A stretch of DNA of 64,000 bases from Coniella vitis (lineage: Eukaryota > Ascomycota > Sordariomycetes > Diaporthales > Schizoparmaceae). The notes beneath the pieces are model-generated. The model was not told the origin of the DNA and did no database searches. It worked only from the letters and a program-made list of their open reading frames with translations. Position numbers and translations under genes: made by a program. Location of the stretch: contig WUJK01000001.1 of NCBI GenBank assembly GCA_011317545.1, positions 4,321,001-4,385,000 of the forward strand, given 5' to 3'. Position 1 is the first letter of the stretch; each line of letters opens with the position of its first letter. Shown one piece after another: positions 11,008 through 22,836 of this stretch.

Positions 11008-13240
11008 CATTAGGAACGGAAGTGCGGGCTGGATGGGGCTTACCTGGCAATGAGTCACCTGTAAAGGCGAAGACTTGTAGCGAAGATCTGCTGTTCGGAT
11101 TGTGAGCTCGATTGGGAGTTCACAGAAAGAAGAGAAGGAAGAAAAGAGAGGGTGGTGGAGGGGTGAAGACGGTAAAAGGGAAGATCGATGATGTCGGGGG
11201 GGTGGGGGATAGGGCCAGGTCTAATTTTGGCGGGGGAGCGAATTTCCAGGCAGTGGGTCGCTAGTGAAAGCTGCTTCGCTCCTGCAAACTGCGCTTCATC
11301 AAACCGTGCCCCTGGCTGGCTGGACTGGCTGGACTGGCTGGACTAGCTGGGTTCCTGCTTATAGTAGGGCCTGGTTTTCACCTCTGCATCGATTGGGCAG
11401 CTTGCAGCTTCCACTGGCTTCTGGACCTGAGCTGGCCTCTGCACGCAACGTTTATCCCAGCACTCCTGTCTCTGCTCGTCACCCGAATCGTGTCATAGTA
11501 GCACCTCGATTGCAACCGTTATTACTACCTAGATTTTATCATATACATAGTAGTCGTTTGCGAACAATAGCATTGTGCTGCGCTCTTTTTCTAACCATTG
11601 AGAAGTCGCTTTATCCATCTAGACCGCCTTTTCAACCGACCAGCCACCACTGCAACGGCAGCGGCAACATCGCCATGTTTTAATCCTTTTTTTTTCCTCT
11701 TCTTTTTTAAATATTAAGCAGTCTTCTCTAAACGGAAAGCAGGAGAGGTGTGAGGGGTGTGGAAAATTTTCAAGCGCGCATGTGAACTGGTTCGAAGCAG
11801 CTGAGATGTGACTGCTCGGCAAAGCGGCCTTGCGTGCCGCGTGCACACAGTACTTACTTTCCCGAATCAGGTCGTCAACAGATCCAGACAGCGAGACTGT
11901 TGAGAGTGCGCCATGGCAGAATTGGTGGCCGGGTAGGAAGGAAAATCCAGCTCAAGAGAGTCTGCTGTAGCAGAGTTCGCAATTGCGTGCTTCTCAGTAG
12001 ATCGTGCTTGGTGAGCCATCGGAGTCAAAGGCTCGCTCGGTTCATGGATGTGAGGCACCACTGCGCCATTGTGATTTGGAATGGTCGACGACGTGCATGG
12101 CCAAGCAAAACAGCTTGCATGCAGAATGGCCAACAGCAACAAATTGACCTTAACCGTGACGTAGTTGCGGTAATATGATATTTTCATTCTGCGGGTCCCA
12201 TCACGATCCAAGTTGCAAATTCCACGATCACTCCGTCATGTGCACCAAATAACCTACAAGGCACCCACGGTCATGATAGCTTTTCAAGCCCAACTCTTCT
12301 ATGGTGATAGCATTGGAGAAAGCGACCGCGACATCATGGAGAACATTGGAGCGCAGAAATTTAAGCAGTACGTGCTTAGATACTTTCTAGGTTCAATGCG
12401 CCATGTTTGTAGAGCCAATATGCGCTCCTCCTACACGATATGAAGGACGGTGTAGCAATCCCCATTCTATCCTCAAACACCGGGATCACCAGTCTCCAGA
12501 CAAGTTTCTACATGAAACAACAACTTAACCCACTCCAAGAACTTCCCAAGTGCGATCTCTATCAAATAAGTGCTCGGTATCCAATCAGTACACACCGCCG
12601 ATTTTCCCATTACGCATACATGTGCTATATATACAAGTATGTACTCTGTTGCATAGTCCGCACATCCACAACCTTAAGGACGACGGGTCTGAAGAACGAG
12701 CAATCCTTTCATCCCCCTCGACTCCGACTCCAACTCAACCTGATCCACAGCCCCAAGGCCAAACGTCAACAAGACACGAGCCAGCCGCGTCATCTCTTGG
12801 AGAAGAAAAGACCGCGGTTCGTCCACTTGGTTTGCGTTTGCAGTGCGATTGTGACTTTATGAGAAGAAGATGAAAGAGAGCAAGGAAACAAGGATGGTAC
12901 ATTGATCTCGCGCCGTTTTGTGGTCTTAAAGCCATCAGAGAGGCAGAAAGACGTATCGTATCTGAACGCTGGGGTTTTGTAAGGAAGCGACTCGGGTGGA
13001 AAAAACAACAAGAAGAAAACAAAGAAAAGAAAACCAAAAAGCAAACCTAGGAGATATAGTCACCACGGAGCGTGAACGTGTCCACGCTTGTGGGACGGTA
13101 GTGGGAGATGGGTATCATTTTTTCTCTATATGTCTCTGTGTCTTTTTTCCCTGAAGCCCACATATATATCCGGTCTTCTTCTTACAAGACCATTACATGG
13201 CCATTTTTGTGAATATGCACAAGTTTCATCCCCTCGTGGT
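11008..13240. other. Large intergenic region (ODC promoter side and CYM1 3' side)
   Basis: About 2.2 kb with no gene I can support. It contains a short tandem array of TGGCTGGAC units at 11317-11350 and AT-rich tracts near 11690-11715. The open frames present are short and low in complexity. The 13.0-13.24 kb part is probably 3' untranslated region of CYM1. Confidence 0.45.
11317..11350. repeat. Tandem TGGCTGGAC array
   Basis: At least three near-perfect copies of a 9-bp unit (tggctggac) followed by a degenerate copy with TAGCTGG. Intergenic. Confidence 0.7.
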
Positions 13241-16200
13241 TTATGCCTCAGCCGGAAGAGCAGCCTTGACATCCATCTCTTCAACCTTCCACTCGCCATC
13301 TACCCAAGGCGCCTGCTTGCCAAGGAAGACCGCTCTCTCTGCATTGTTGCCCAGCGCATCAACGACATACTTTTGCGCAACATTCCGCACCTGCTCGGGC
13401 GTAACATCGAGCAGCTGCTCACGACGCTTTTGCTTGAGCATCGCATCAATGCCATACACAAGCCGACCGGCGCCAACCTCGCTCGCGCTGCGTGGCGCAT
13501 CGTGAGACTGGAAGACACTAAGCTTGGCGTCCTCCATGTCGCGCTCGCTCCACTGCTTGTCGACCGCCCACTGGCCCGCGCGCCGCATTATGCTCAGCGT
13601 GTTGACTGGATTCGGGTCGCGGTATGAGTAGAAGCCAAAGACGCCGTCAATGGCGCGAGAATAGGCGCCACCGCCGTAGGCGCCGCCTTTTTCACGAATC
13701 TCGTGGTGCAGATGCTTGTGTGTGAGAAGCTTAGAGAGCACGGTGAGGGACGCGGCGTCGGCCGAGGTGTAAGACGTGGTTGGAATGGCGAGGGCACCGT
13801 AGTAGACCTGGTAGGGTAAGGGATAAAAGGTCTTGAGGTTGCGTTCAAAGGTGCGGGTGCCTCTGGGCGGCAGCTGGGGAGAACCGGAGAAGGAATCGAG
13901 GAATTTGGAGAGAGCGGTCGCGTTGGCTTGCACAGCATCGCTGCCGCAGGTAATGGCTGCGCGAAGGTTTCCCCGAGCCATGGTGAGTTGCTGAATTTGC
14001 TTGAGTTTGGCAATCACATCGTCAAGCCGGTCCGCCTCTGGCCGGCTGGCTAGGGACGTCATAAGTTTGACCTGGGTCAAGCCGCCAACCTGCTCCTTGA
14101 GGTAGCCATGTTCACCCAGACCAGCCTCTGCAACGCCTCTAGCATACGAGTGGCCTGACGACGCGATATCATTGACCACACCGTCTGCAGAGGCCTGAAT
14201 GAGTTGTCGGATCTGTTGGACAGCCTCGGTGCTGTCAAAGTTTGTCTCGACCACCAGCTTGTGAAGCAGTTCAAATATGTATGGCACATTGCGGTCTAAA
14301 GCCGTGCCTGAGAACGCAAAACCCTCTGTGGCTTGAGTATAGTCGTGAATGTTTGAAGCAGCGTGGTAGGACACACTGACGCCACCCGTCTTCAGCTTGA
14401 TCAGATCCTCAAGCTCCTCCATCGTCTTGTCTTTGGTGCCAAGGCGCATAATAGAGCCGGTAAAGAGCGGCACCAACGAGCGCAGCTCTTCGGGAATGTT
14501 GTCCAGGATGTTGAGAAGGCGGAAGTAGCTAAGGCCGTTCGTCGCGGCTTCATGCCACTGCACGTTCGCGCCGTTGACCTTGTCATCCTTGAACTCGTCT
14601 GCTTTGTGCTGCCGGGGGATATCCTTCACATGCACACTCGGCAGACAGCTGAGATCTTCCGTGTTTGTTTTGCCCTGCTCCTCAAGCAGTACGAGCTCCC
14701 TCTCCTCCAAAAGTTTTTGTGCGGCCTCCCTGCTACCAGTTTCTTGCTTGACTGCCTCAATCTTGGCAGCGAGACGATCCGCCTCCTCTTGCATCAATTC
14801 TTGCTCAAAAGCGGCAGATGGTGACATGGTAAAGGTCAAAGTATTGTCGTTTAAAAGGTATTTCTCCATAAGGTCTTCGAGGTACCTGCCCTCTCCCATC
14901 TTCGCCTCAAATGCCGAGATGAGCTCGTTCCAAGCCAGCGTGTCAAAAGGGTCAATGCCAGTGAACCACTTGGGCTTCAGCCTTTGCAGCAGCGACATGC
15001 CAAAACTGGCCGTCTTGTGCTTGAGACTCAGCTCAATCTGATGTCTGTAGCCATCAATCTTGGACCTCTCAAAGCCCTTGTGAGCTACTTCGCGCAAAAC
15101 CTTTTGCAATTCTGTCTTGACTTTAGTCACGTCGGCCTCCTGGACGCCGCTCAGTCCTACCGAGAAAATTCCGCGGGCGTTGCCACCATCATAGCCGGTA
15201 TTAGGACTCCAGTCGATGCCCAGGCCAGACTCGATGAGCGCTTTATAGAGAGGTGAGCCGTACCCGTCCAATAGCAAGGCCGAAATGAGCCCCAGAGACC
15301 ACGATTCGAGAACATTGGACGTTTCGCCCAAAATCCAAGACACCGAAGTCTTGTACTGCTTGTTGGCATCCACCAATGGATCAACAGGTCCTTGCAGGGT
15401 GACCTCCTGGGGACCTCCACTCAGGTCGATAGGTTGGTGGATCTTCATGTCACCATTTATCCTTTCGAACGCGCTCAGCTGAGCATTGATTTCCTGCAAG
15501 TGGTCTCCCAATGGCATATCTCCATAGGTGAAGAGCTTAGCATTGCTAGGGTGGTAGTGCTGGTCATGGAACTGCTTGAGTTGCTGGTACGTGAGATCGG
15601 TAATCTTCTGAGGGTCGCCACCCGAGTTGTTGATGTCAGGGAAAATATGGTCCTGGAACCTAATGTAGTAAAGATAACCGGCGTCGGACATTTGGCCCTT
15701 CATCTCGTTGTATACGACGCCCTTGAAGACGAGCTTGCGGTCCTCTGGCGTTGCATCCAGTCCCTGGGCCAGCGCCTGTGGGTTCTCGGGTCCTATCCTC
15801 CAGCCTTCTTGCGTAAAGTCGGTTTCCTTAAGAAGTGGGTGCAAAGTCGCATCGAGATAGACAGACATGAGGTTCTTGAAATCCTGCGAGTTTGTCGTGG
15901 CAAAAGGGTAAAAGGTGTGATCCGATGCAGTGAAGGCATTCATGAAATTGGAAAGAGTGCGCGGTAACATCTTGAAGAAGGGATCTCGGATAGGGTACCT
16001 GAGCGCGCAGTCAGTCTTTGAGGCTCTGGGAGACAGTGGAGGACGCAGCTTACTTTTCACTACCACATAAGGTGGTGTGCTCGAGGATATGAGGCACACC
16101 AGTGTCATCTGGAGGATTTGTCTTGAAGCCAATCGAAAAGACATTGTTGCTATCCTCCTTAGCAATGTGGATGTGTTCAGCGCCTGTCTTATCGTGCTGC

Positions 16201-16352
16201 AGGTGCAGTGCCGTCAACTCCAGCTCCGGCACATGTTTTGATCGCAGCATTGTGAAGCCATGGATCTTTTCGCCAGCCTTTGGGAACTGGGACAGCTCTG
16301 TTACTGCCTTTTTGGCGCCGTTAACGGCGTTGCGCAGCACGGTGGACGACAT
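13241..16352 (-). CDS. CYM1: Mitochondrial presequence protease (M16C family)
   Basis: Model complement(join(13241..15998, 16054..16352)), 1018 aa, with one 55-bp intron (GTAAGC..TCAG) that splits the conserved GSEK-YPIRDPFF stretch. CYM1/PreP is a matrix zinc metallopeptidase that degrades cleaved targeting presequences and other short peptides. Visible signatures are the inverted zinc site H-x-x-E-H (HILEHTTLCGSEK, about residues 88-92), the downstream glutamate region (GVVYNEMKGQMSD), the mid-protein linker rich in Glu/Ala/Lys, and the C-terminal half with GGAYGGGAYSR and FYSYRDPNPVNTL typical of M16C. Length matches the family (about 990-1030 aa). The N-terminus MSSTVLRNAVNGAKKAV is basic and could be the targeting signal; see the separate finding on an open in-frame extension. 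Confidence 0.95.
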
Positions 16353-17705
16353 GGCTGTACCACTTGTGGCTCTGGCGGCCCGTAGAAGAAGCGGCAGACA
16401 GAGACAGTCGTGTCTGAGTCCACAGATGAACGTGCAAGATGCCAGTCACAAGCTTGCTGCAACTGTATCAAGACGAGCTAGGTGGGGTGCAGGTGTAGTG
16501 GGCGAGTTGCGATTCGTGGTTTGGCTGATGAGGCTAGCTCATAAGGCTGCGATGCTTTTCAAAATTTGTCTGGCACAAGGCGCCAGCCTAGTGACGTCTT
16601 TGGTCTTGGTGTGTTGCGGCCGAGGCGGGTCGAGCCTGTGCAGTACTTGGGTACCTTTTGTTAGGTATCTCCCGGTATCTGGGCGCTGGACGCTAACTGG
16701 GCGCTCGAGCCAGAAATACGTGCCTAGGTACCTTGGTACCCAAGCAGGCGGGCTGTGTTTGGCTAATTGGTGGGGGAGGGTTTCCAGGTGGTACCTGCTG
16801 CTGCTGCTGCTGCTGCACAGACAGCATAGCACGCCCTGCTTGCTGCCCGCCGGGTGGCACTGCAGCAGTTCTTGGGTACTTCAATGGCACGAGCAGGGCA
16901 TACCCGTACATATGTTTAGGCGCACCGAGTGCATCAAGGCTCATCACGGCCAGTATCATAGTAGCTTGCTGTGCTAGGTGTTTGAGGACCTTGCTGATCT
17001 TCCGTCCAGCACTGGCCCTGTCTAATGTTGTCGAATCGATTCGCTCCTCCCCAAGAAGCGACCCGTCCTCCCGCACAGCCCCGGTCAGTGAGCCCCAGTA
17101 CAATACGTACTCACTCTGTAAATGCAGCACCCCTGCCCTGAACTGGAGTACCTGAACTACCCCCCAGGCATGTACGTGCCTAGGTACTTTGCCCGCTTCC
17201 CAACTATGAAGCCTTGACTCGCCCCAGTGCAGTCCCAGGTGGCCGCTACCCATTCAGGCGGAGCAGTTCCCAAACCTCACCTGCCCCAGCCATTAGTCAC
17301 CCGCTAGAACCTCATTTCACCTCCCGCAAAAAGTCTTCCCACGACGCTCGGCCCGACAACAACCATCCAAACCCACCGAGATTGATTCCACATTACCAGC
17401 ATCAACACGGCCTGACCTCGCATCCAATCCCTTCCCATCCACGGGCTCGCCCCGCCGTGCCAATGTCCTCGTGATATACGACTCGGACAGCTTCGCCCAT
17501 CTCACTAGCTCGATTTCGACTTCGCCCTGCAAACGAGCCGACCTTTGTCTTCTCCACCACCTCCACCGCGATCAATCCCTCAACAACAACGACGACGACG
17601 GCGTAAGCGACGACGACATCGATAAACAACCTCCCCAGTTTCTGCTCTCTTGTTGCTACGTTACCACTAGCATCGCCCCTGCAAGCAAAGAGGGCTTGAG
17701 CGAAA
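16353..17705. promoter_or_regulatory. Divergent CYM1/taxilin intergenic region with palindromic motifs
   Basis: About 1.35 kb between two divergent genes. It contains several GGTACC/CTAGGTAC elements (16650, 16721-16742, 16790, 17143, 17170-17180) and a (CTG)7 run at 16795-16816. The 17215-17700 part is C/A-rich with few G, as expected for the 5' leader of the taxilin gene. No protein-coding gene is supported. Confidence 0.45.
16795..16816. repeat. (CTG)7 microsatellite
   Basis: Perfect trinucleotide run in intergenic DNA adjoining a GGTACC element. Confidence 0.9.
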
Positions 17706-19683
17706 ATGTCCACTTCTGTCGCGGCCCACGCGAGCAGAACCACAAACGGCCCGGCTAGCAACACCACCAGTGCTCATGTATCGCCGACTGTTCCTGCTAC
17801 CAATGGCACTCATGTGCCCGCTACGATCGCTGGACAAGAACCTCGGCCGCCGCCGGCACCCCCCGCCTTGACGCCGAATACCAACACCAGTAATAAGAAG
17901 GCTGCGGGCAAGGCAAAAAAGACCCTCGATTCAAGCGAGACGTCCAAGCTCTTAGCCCAGCGCATATCACAGCTTGAACATGATGCAGCCGGCGAGAAGG
18001 ACCAGGAGGCTGAGATTGGTGCGTGTTGCCTGGCCCCCCTCAAGCCACCCCGCATTTTGACGATATGATTCGAGGTCATCCTGTGATTGTTTCAAATTCA
18101 AAACCGTCTCGTGGCATATTCTCACGAGACGAGACTCAAACATGGGTTTAATATTGAAATGCTACCGATGGTGGGCTTTGCCTGTATCTTGGACCCATTT
18201 CGTCATGCAGCCCCGACTGTGGAGACGGAAGAGGAAGCTTGACAGCGCAGTCACGGTTTACAGTGTTCAACGAAGTGCGCATACTGACTCGATATGTGTA
18301 ATGACAGAGAGGGAGGTCAAGAAGGCAAATCGAGAATTGCATTCGCATACGTCCAAGATGAGCGAGATTCAAAAAATTGAGTACTTGACCAAACGTTGCT
18401 CTGACTTGTTTGCCGACATGAAGCGTCACGAGCGGGAGAATATCAAAAACAAGAAGAGGGCCGATCAGCTCCAAAAGGAAAAGGACTCGGCCCGGTCTGA
18501 GCTCACGAAACAGAATGGTCTTAAGGAAAAGCTAGAGAAGCTGTGCCGCGAGTTGCAAAAGGAAAACAATAAGCTAAAGGTTCATACACACCATCTATGT
18601 CATTGGAGCATATTGCCACCATTGTCATGAGGCTGACTTTTGGCTGGTTTTCTTTTTAGAACGAGTGCAAGACGTTAACGGACAACCAACGGCGCAACGA
18701 GAGCTCCTGGGATGAAAAGTACTCCCAGCTGCTGCAGACTTTGGAGGACTACCAAGAGGAAAAGGAAAATCCGAGAAAGCAAGTTGTGGATATGCCATTG
18801 GAAGATTTGTATGTGTCTGTTTATTCAAGCAATGCTCGTCCCTTCATTTTCCACAAAACACGTGTGCTGATCAATCAAAAGGTTCAAATCGCGCTTCAAA
18901 TCGCTCATTGACCAATATGAACTCCGCGAGTTGCATTTCCACTCTTTGATGCGAACTAAGGAGCTGGAGTTACAGTATAATTTGGCCAAGTACGACAAGG
19001 AGAAGAAGAATGCCGAGGCAGAGGCAGCACGGGCACGGCAACTGAATGCGCAGGTGCAAACATTTTCCAAGACCGAGGCCGAACTGCGCAATCAGCTGAA
19101 TGTCTACGTCGACAAGTTCAAGCAAGTGGAAGATACGCTCAACAACAGCAACGACCTATTCTTGACCTTTAGAAAAGAAATGGAGGACATGTCGAAGAAG
19201 ACAAAACGGCTGGAGAAGGAAAACGAAAATCTTAAGCGCAAACACGAAAAAATGAATTCTAACATCTTCAAGATGGCTGATGAGCGTAACAAGCATCTCA
19301 AGGACATTGAGGATCAGCGAAAGAATAATGAAAAGCTTAAGAGCATCATTACGCAGATGCAGCAGCAGGGAAGAGGTATTCCACAAGGCATGCAGGGCAC
19401 AGTGGAGAGCTGTTACAATGGTGGAGAGGGAGAAGTTGGTGGGGAGGAAAGTGAGTATGAGGAGGATGACGAAGAGTATGAGGAGGGAGATGAGGGCAGT
19501 GAGGGCGAGGACGAGTACGAAGAGGATGATGAGGAGACGGAGGACGAGGGGCCTCATCAAGACCAGCGGCAACATGTGGTAGAGCACCACACACACCAGC
19601 ACCATCAGCAGCAGCAGCAGCCCTATGGCCCGGAACGGCCCCCTCCTCCCCCTCAAGCAGCTGCCATTAATGGCAATCACTGA
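17706..19683 (+). CDS. Taxilin family coiled-coil protein
   Basis: Model join(17706..18018, 18308..18579, 18660..18808, 18882..19683), 511 aa. Introns of 289, 80 and 73 bp interrupt it in phases 1, 0 and 2. Taxilins are syntaxin-binding or ribosome-associated coiled-coil proteins implicated in vesicle traffic. The N-terminal ~75 residues are Ser/Thr/Pro/Ala-rich and disordered. From about residue 80 to 400 there is an almost continuous coiled coil with family-typical segments (KLEKLCRELQKENNKLK, SRFKSLIDQYELRELHFHSL, DKFKQVEDTLNNSNDLFLTFRKEM spread over exons). After residue ~420 the tail is strongly acidic (EESEYEEDDEEYEEGDEG), then His/Gln-rich and Pro-rich. The second donor (GTTCAT) is weak but is the only one that keeps the frame. 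Function is inferred from the family only. Confidence 0.9.
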
Positions 19684-21138
19684 GAGAGATGGGCGGGTGG
19701 GAGTTGTGTGGAGTGGTCTCGGGGTCTTTTATGTTCTGCTTGTTTGTATGCATGGCTATGCATTTGCTTGTTCAGATTACACGGGCGGGATTTGCAGTCT
19801 GTCATCCTCCATCTTGCTGGAACGCCCTCTCGCCTCTCTGCAAAATTAATCTCGCCTGGAAGGCAGAGGGTTGGATGAGAGGATGATAGCTGCACTGCCT
19901 GGATATGGACACAGCGAGTGGTAGGATATCTGGCGACAGTACTAAATATATCAGATACAAAACGACTGCAGTATACGCTCTGTAGACGGTTGGTGGTCAG
20001 TGACTTATTGTAGCCTGAAAGCGCGCGAACATGGCTCAACCTGGCGGCATGCAAGGCGAACATCATGCCATGTCAACACCCACGCATATGTCAGGACAGA
20101 CTGGATGCTTGCGCAACACCTTGGGTATGTACATCTGTGCTGACTTACAAGAAGATTGCGACTCGGTGGTGCCGAGCGAGCTGCAGGCCAGCAAGCATGC
20201 AGCCTCGCCTCCCCGCACCCCCCGCCTGCAGCCTGGCGAGCCCCCGCGCCAGGGTGGTTGGTGCAGCAGTGCAGTGATTCAATTTGGTGCCCAAAGCCAA
20301 GGCCACAGGTGCACCCCAAACGGCCCGCCAGCATGCAGGGCCCTTGTGGGTTTATGCCAGCAAGCACTGGAGGCTCTGACTGGCCAGCCCGAGGCTCAAC
20401 TACCAGCAGCCACCAACAAAACCCCTCGGGTCTTGCCCACCGCAACAAATCAAGAAAGCAAAGGAACGAACAAGCTCCACGGCCACAACCCCCACGGGAC
20501 CCTGCAATTAATAGACTCCCTCGGGGTGACCCAACTCTTCTTTGGACTGTCATGCTCTTTCGCTTTGCCAATTTTACCGCAACAGAAACGGCGGTTCTAT
20601 AGGTGTCCCATGGCTGTCGCTGCAGGCCTTGTCGGGATCGCTCGAGGTCGTCTTGGTCTCTAACCCGCTCAAGGGAAGCGACGGCACATCTTCTCCCTAG
20701 TTCCGTACGTCATCGGCACTGTCGTCTTCTCTTCGCTAGCCCAAGAAGCACTTCCGAGCTTGATCGACAGAAAGGGCGGTTCCGAATACATAGTACACAT
20801 CATATGTGCTGATTGACGAGTTCGCCAAGAGCAAGCGGCGCACTCGTCTTTTTGCCGTCCGTTTCAATCCCGTGCGGCTTGCCCTGCGCCTACTGACCGC
20901 GCGTACCTCGCCTATCAGTGTCAAGTGCTCCTCCCGCCTTTTTCAACAGCCCGCCTGGATCGAGCAAGGAAACGTGGCTTACGCTACGACGTCTCCTCCT
21001 CTGCCGCCTCCAAGATACCATTACAGCACAATTACAACACGACTGGCCAGGGCGGGGCTCTAGCCCCCAGAATTCAGTTGTTGTTCGCTTGAAATCCACA
21101 ACTTCCAGTCTTGTAACGACGCCCAGCCTCTCCTCAAC
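19684..21138. other. Intergenic gap between taxilin and a fungal conserved protein
   Basis: About 1.45 kb, head-to-tail orientation. The 20.1-20.5 kb part is compositionally mixed with many CCAGC/GCAGG words but no coherent reading frame. The last ~500 bp are pyrimidine-rich and probably promoter plus 5' leader. No gene supported. Confidence 0.4.
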
Positions 21139-22836
21139 ATGTCCACTTTTCTCGAAGATCCCCGCCTCCGCCAGCGCTGGAATCAAATCTCGCACACCAC
21201 CGAGACCGTCACTGAGAATGCCGCAGCGGGTATCTGGTCCTTTCAGCACAATTACATCAATCCATGTCTCTCGTCCCTCAGCGACGCCGTCGAACCCTGC
21301 ATCGCCCCATGCTTTGGCGATCGCGACGAGCGTGCGCGGTGGGCCCGTGCCAGAGAACATCATCAGCAATACACACGCGCGGAATATACGTTTGATTTCT
21401 ACGATGACTGGGACGACGATGACGAGCTGTTGGCTAGTTCCCGCCGCGGAGGATACTATTGCGGCAGTGGTGGTGGACCAGCAGCAGCACCAGGAAGCAA
21501 CTCGCGCGGAGAGGACTGGGACCGCTTGATTGGCGGCTCAGGCGCTGCTGCAGCGTCACGAAGGGGCCACATCGCTGGCGAGGTTGGCGACCAACCGCGG
21601 CGCAAGAGGGGGATGAGCTACGGCACGCGCGGTGGTGGAGGAGGTGGGGGAAGCGGCGGAAAGCGCAATAGTAAAAGCGACGAGGAGGACCTTACGATAA
21701 TACCAAGTACGGCGCCGCTGGGGTTTCTGAGCCGCTTGCCGTGGAAATTTGGCGGCACGCTACGGTATAAACCTAGCGCGGCGTTTCTGCAAGACCACCC
21801 TGGAGGCGGCGCGAGCAGCACCCATCAGCATCATGCTGCTATTGATGAGAACCAGCCATTGCTGGAGTCATCGGAGGGAGATGAGCATGATTTTGGGCGC
21901 TCGCTTCACGTCATCAAGCAGCAACAGCCAAGAAAACGCAGTAGTACTGGCGGATCGGGCGATACTTCGGATTCCTTTCGGTCAAGGGGTGATTTGTTTC
22001 CCAGCGATGGCGAGGAGTACGACGATGCGATGGAAATTGACGACGAATTTGCCGTGGCGCTCGAGCGCGTCGATGATCGGGCGAGCAGCAAAACCACACC
22101 GAGCAGCAAAGGGAAACGACCAGCGGGCAGCAGTCGGCGATTATCACGCACTATTTCGGGGACTACCATTTCTACACGCACATCCAAATCACCATTGCGA
22201 GGAGGAGATGGATCAACAACGAACCTACAGAGGAGAAGAAGCTCTGCGGAGCCAAGTATGAATATGACTTTGGCCGAAGATTGGACACCATCGATTACTA
22301 TTACCCCCTCAATCGAGGATCTACAGCGCGAAGAGGAGGAAATTCAGCGACAGGAAGACGAAGAGATTGTTAGGAAACGGGAAGCCGCGAGTCAACTTGC
22401 GCGAGAGCGAGGGCTTTCAGCAGCAAGTGAAAATAATTATTATGGTTCGGGCGAATCTGAAAGCAGAGCGGCTAAAAGTGCCGCCATGTTTCAAGTCGAA
22501 GAGGTTACCGAACCAAGGAGTTTCGATCCTGCACTAGCTCGGCAACAGCAGCGGCAACAGCAGCAGCAGCAGCAGCCAACGCAGGAAGGAGGCCGAGTGC
22601 GAGATGCTTTACATGATAAGCACGTGCAAGACGACGTACAAGGTGATGAAGATGTTGATAGTAAAAGCGAGGAGCAACAACAGCATCATCGCGGCGATAC
22701 CACTCAGGCAGCGAGAAGCAGAGAAAATAACAACACCAACAACGACGACGACGACGAAACCCATCGCCATCCAAGGCCACGACCACTACCAGCAGAAGAT
22801 GATTTCATTCCTGCTAGGCTGCCAAACTTCCAGTAG
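21139..22836 (+). CDS. Conserved fungal protein of unknown function
   Basis: Single exon, 565 aa. I do not recognise an enzymatic domain. The N-terminal ~90 residues look structured and conserved in style (FLEDPRLRQRWNQISHTTET, then two Cys-containing segments NPCLSSL and EPCIAPCFGDRDERARWARAR, then FDFYDDWDDDDELL). A second ordered island near residue 190 reads TIIPSTAPLGFLSRLPWKFG with GTLRYKPSAAFLQDHP. The rest is low complexity: Gly-rich (about 140-180), Asp/Ser-rich, a helical Glu/Arg segment near residue 400, and poly-Gln near 475. Two short ordered islands joined by disordered sequence suggest an adaptor or scaffold. There is no signal peptide or membrane segment. Coding confidence is good because of length and the ordered islands; function is unknown. 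Confidence 0.8.
   Translation: MSTFLEDPRLRQRWNQISHTTETVTENAAAGIWSFQHNYINPCLSSLSDAVEPCIAPCFGDRDERARWARAREHHQQYTRAEYTFDFYDDWDDDDELLASSRRGGYYCGSGGGPAAAPGSNSRGEDWDRLIGGSGAAAASRRGHIAGEVGDQPRRKRGMSYGTRGGGGGGGSGGKRNSKSDEEDLTIIPSTAPLGFLSRLPWKFGGTLRYKPSAAFLQDHPGGGASSTHQHHAAIDENQPLLESSEGDEHDFGRSLHVIKQQQPRKRSSTGGSGDTSDSFRSRGDLFPSDGEEYDDAMEIDDEFAVALERVDDRASSKTTPSSKGKRPAGSSRRLSRTISGTTISTRTSKSPLRGGDGSTTNLQRRRSSAEPSMNMTLAEDWTPSITITPSIEDLQREEEEIQRQEDEEIVRKREAASQLARERGLSAASENNYYGSGESESRAAKSAAMFQVEEVTEPRSFDPALARQQQRQQQQQQQPTQEGGRVRDALHDKHVQDDVQGDEDVDSKSEEQQQHHRGDTTQAARSRENNNTNNDDDDETHRHPRPRPLPAEDDFIPARLPNFQ

Noticed and set aside
11264..11683. 139-codon plus-strand frame starting in the TGGCTGGAC array
   Set aside because: Low complexity and tandem-repeat driven, with no splice structure or recognisable motif.
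11834..12211. Overlapping 114-codon frames on both strands
   Set aside because: Neither has protein-like composition or recognisable motifs; probably chance.
20031..20663. 210-codon plus-strand frame
   Set aside because: Gln/Pro/Thr-rich without motifs; a competing frame of similar length overlaps it, typical of non-coding GC-rich sequence.
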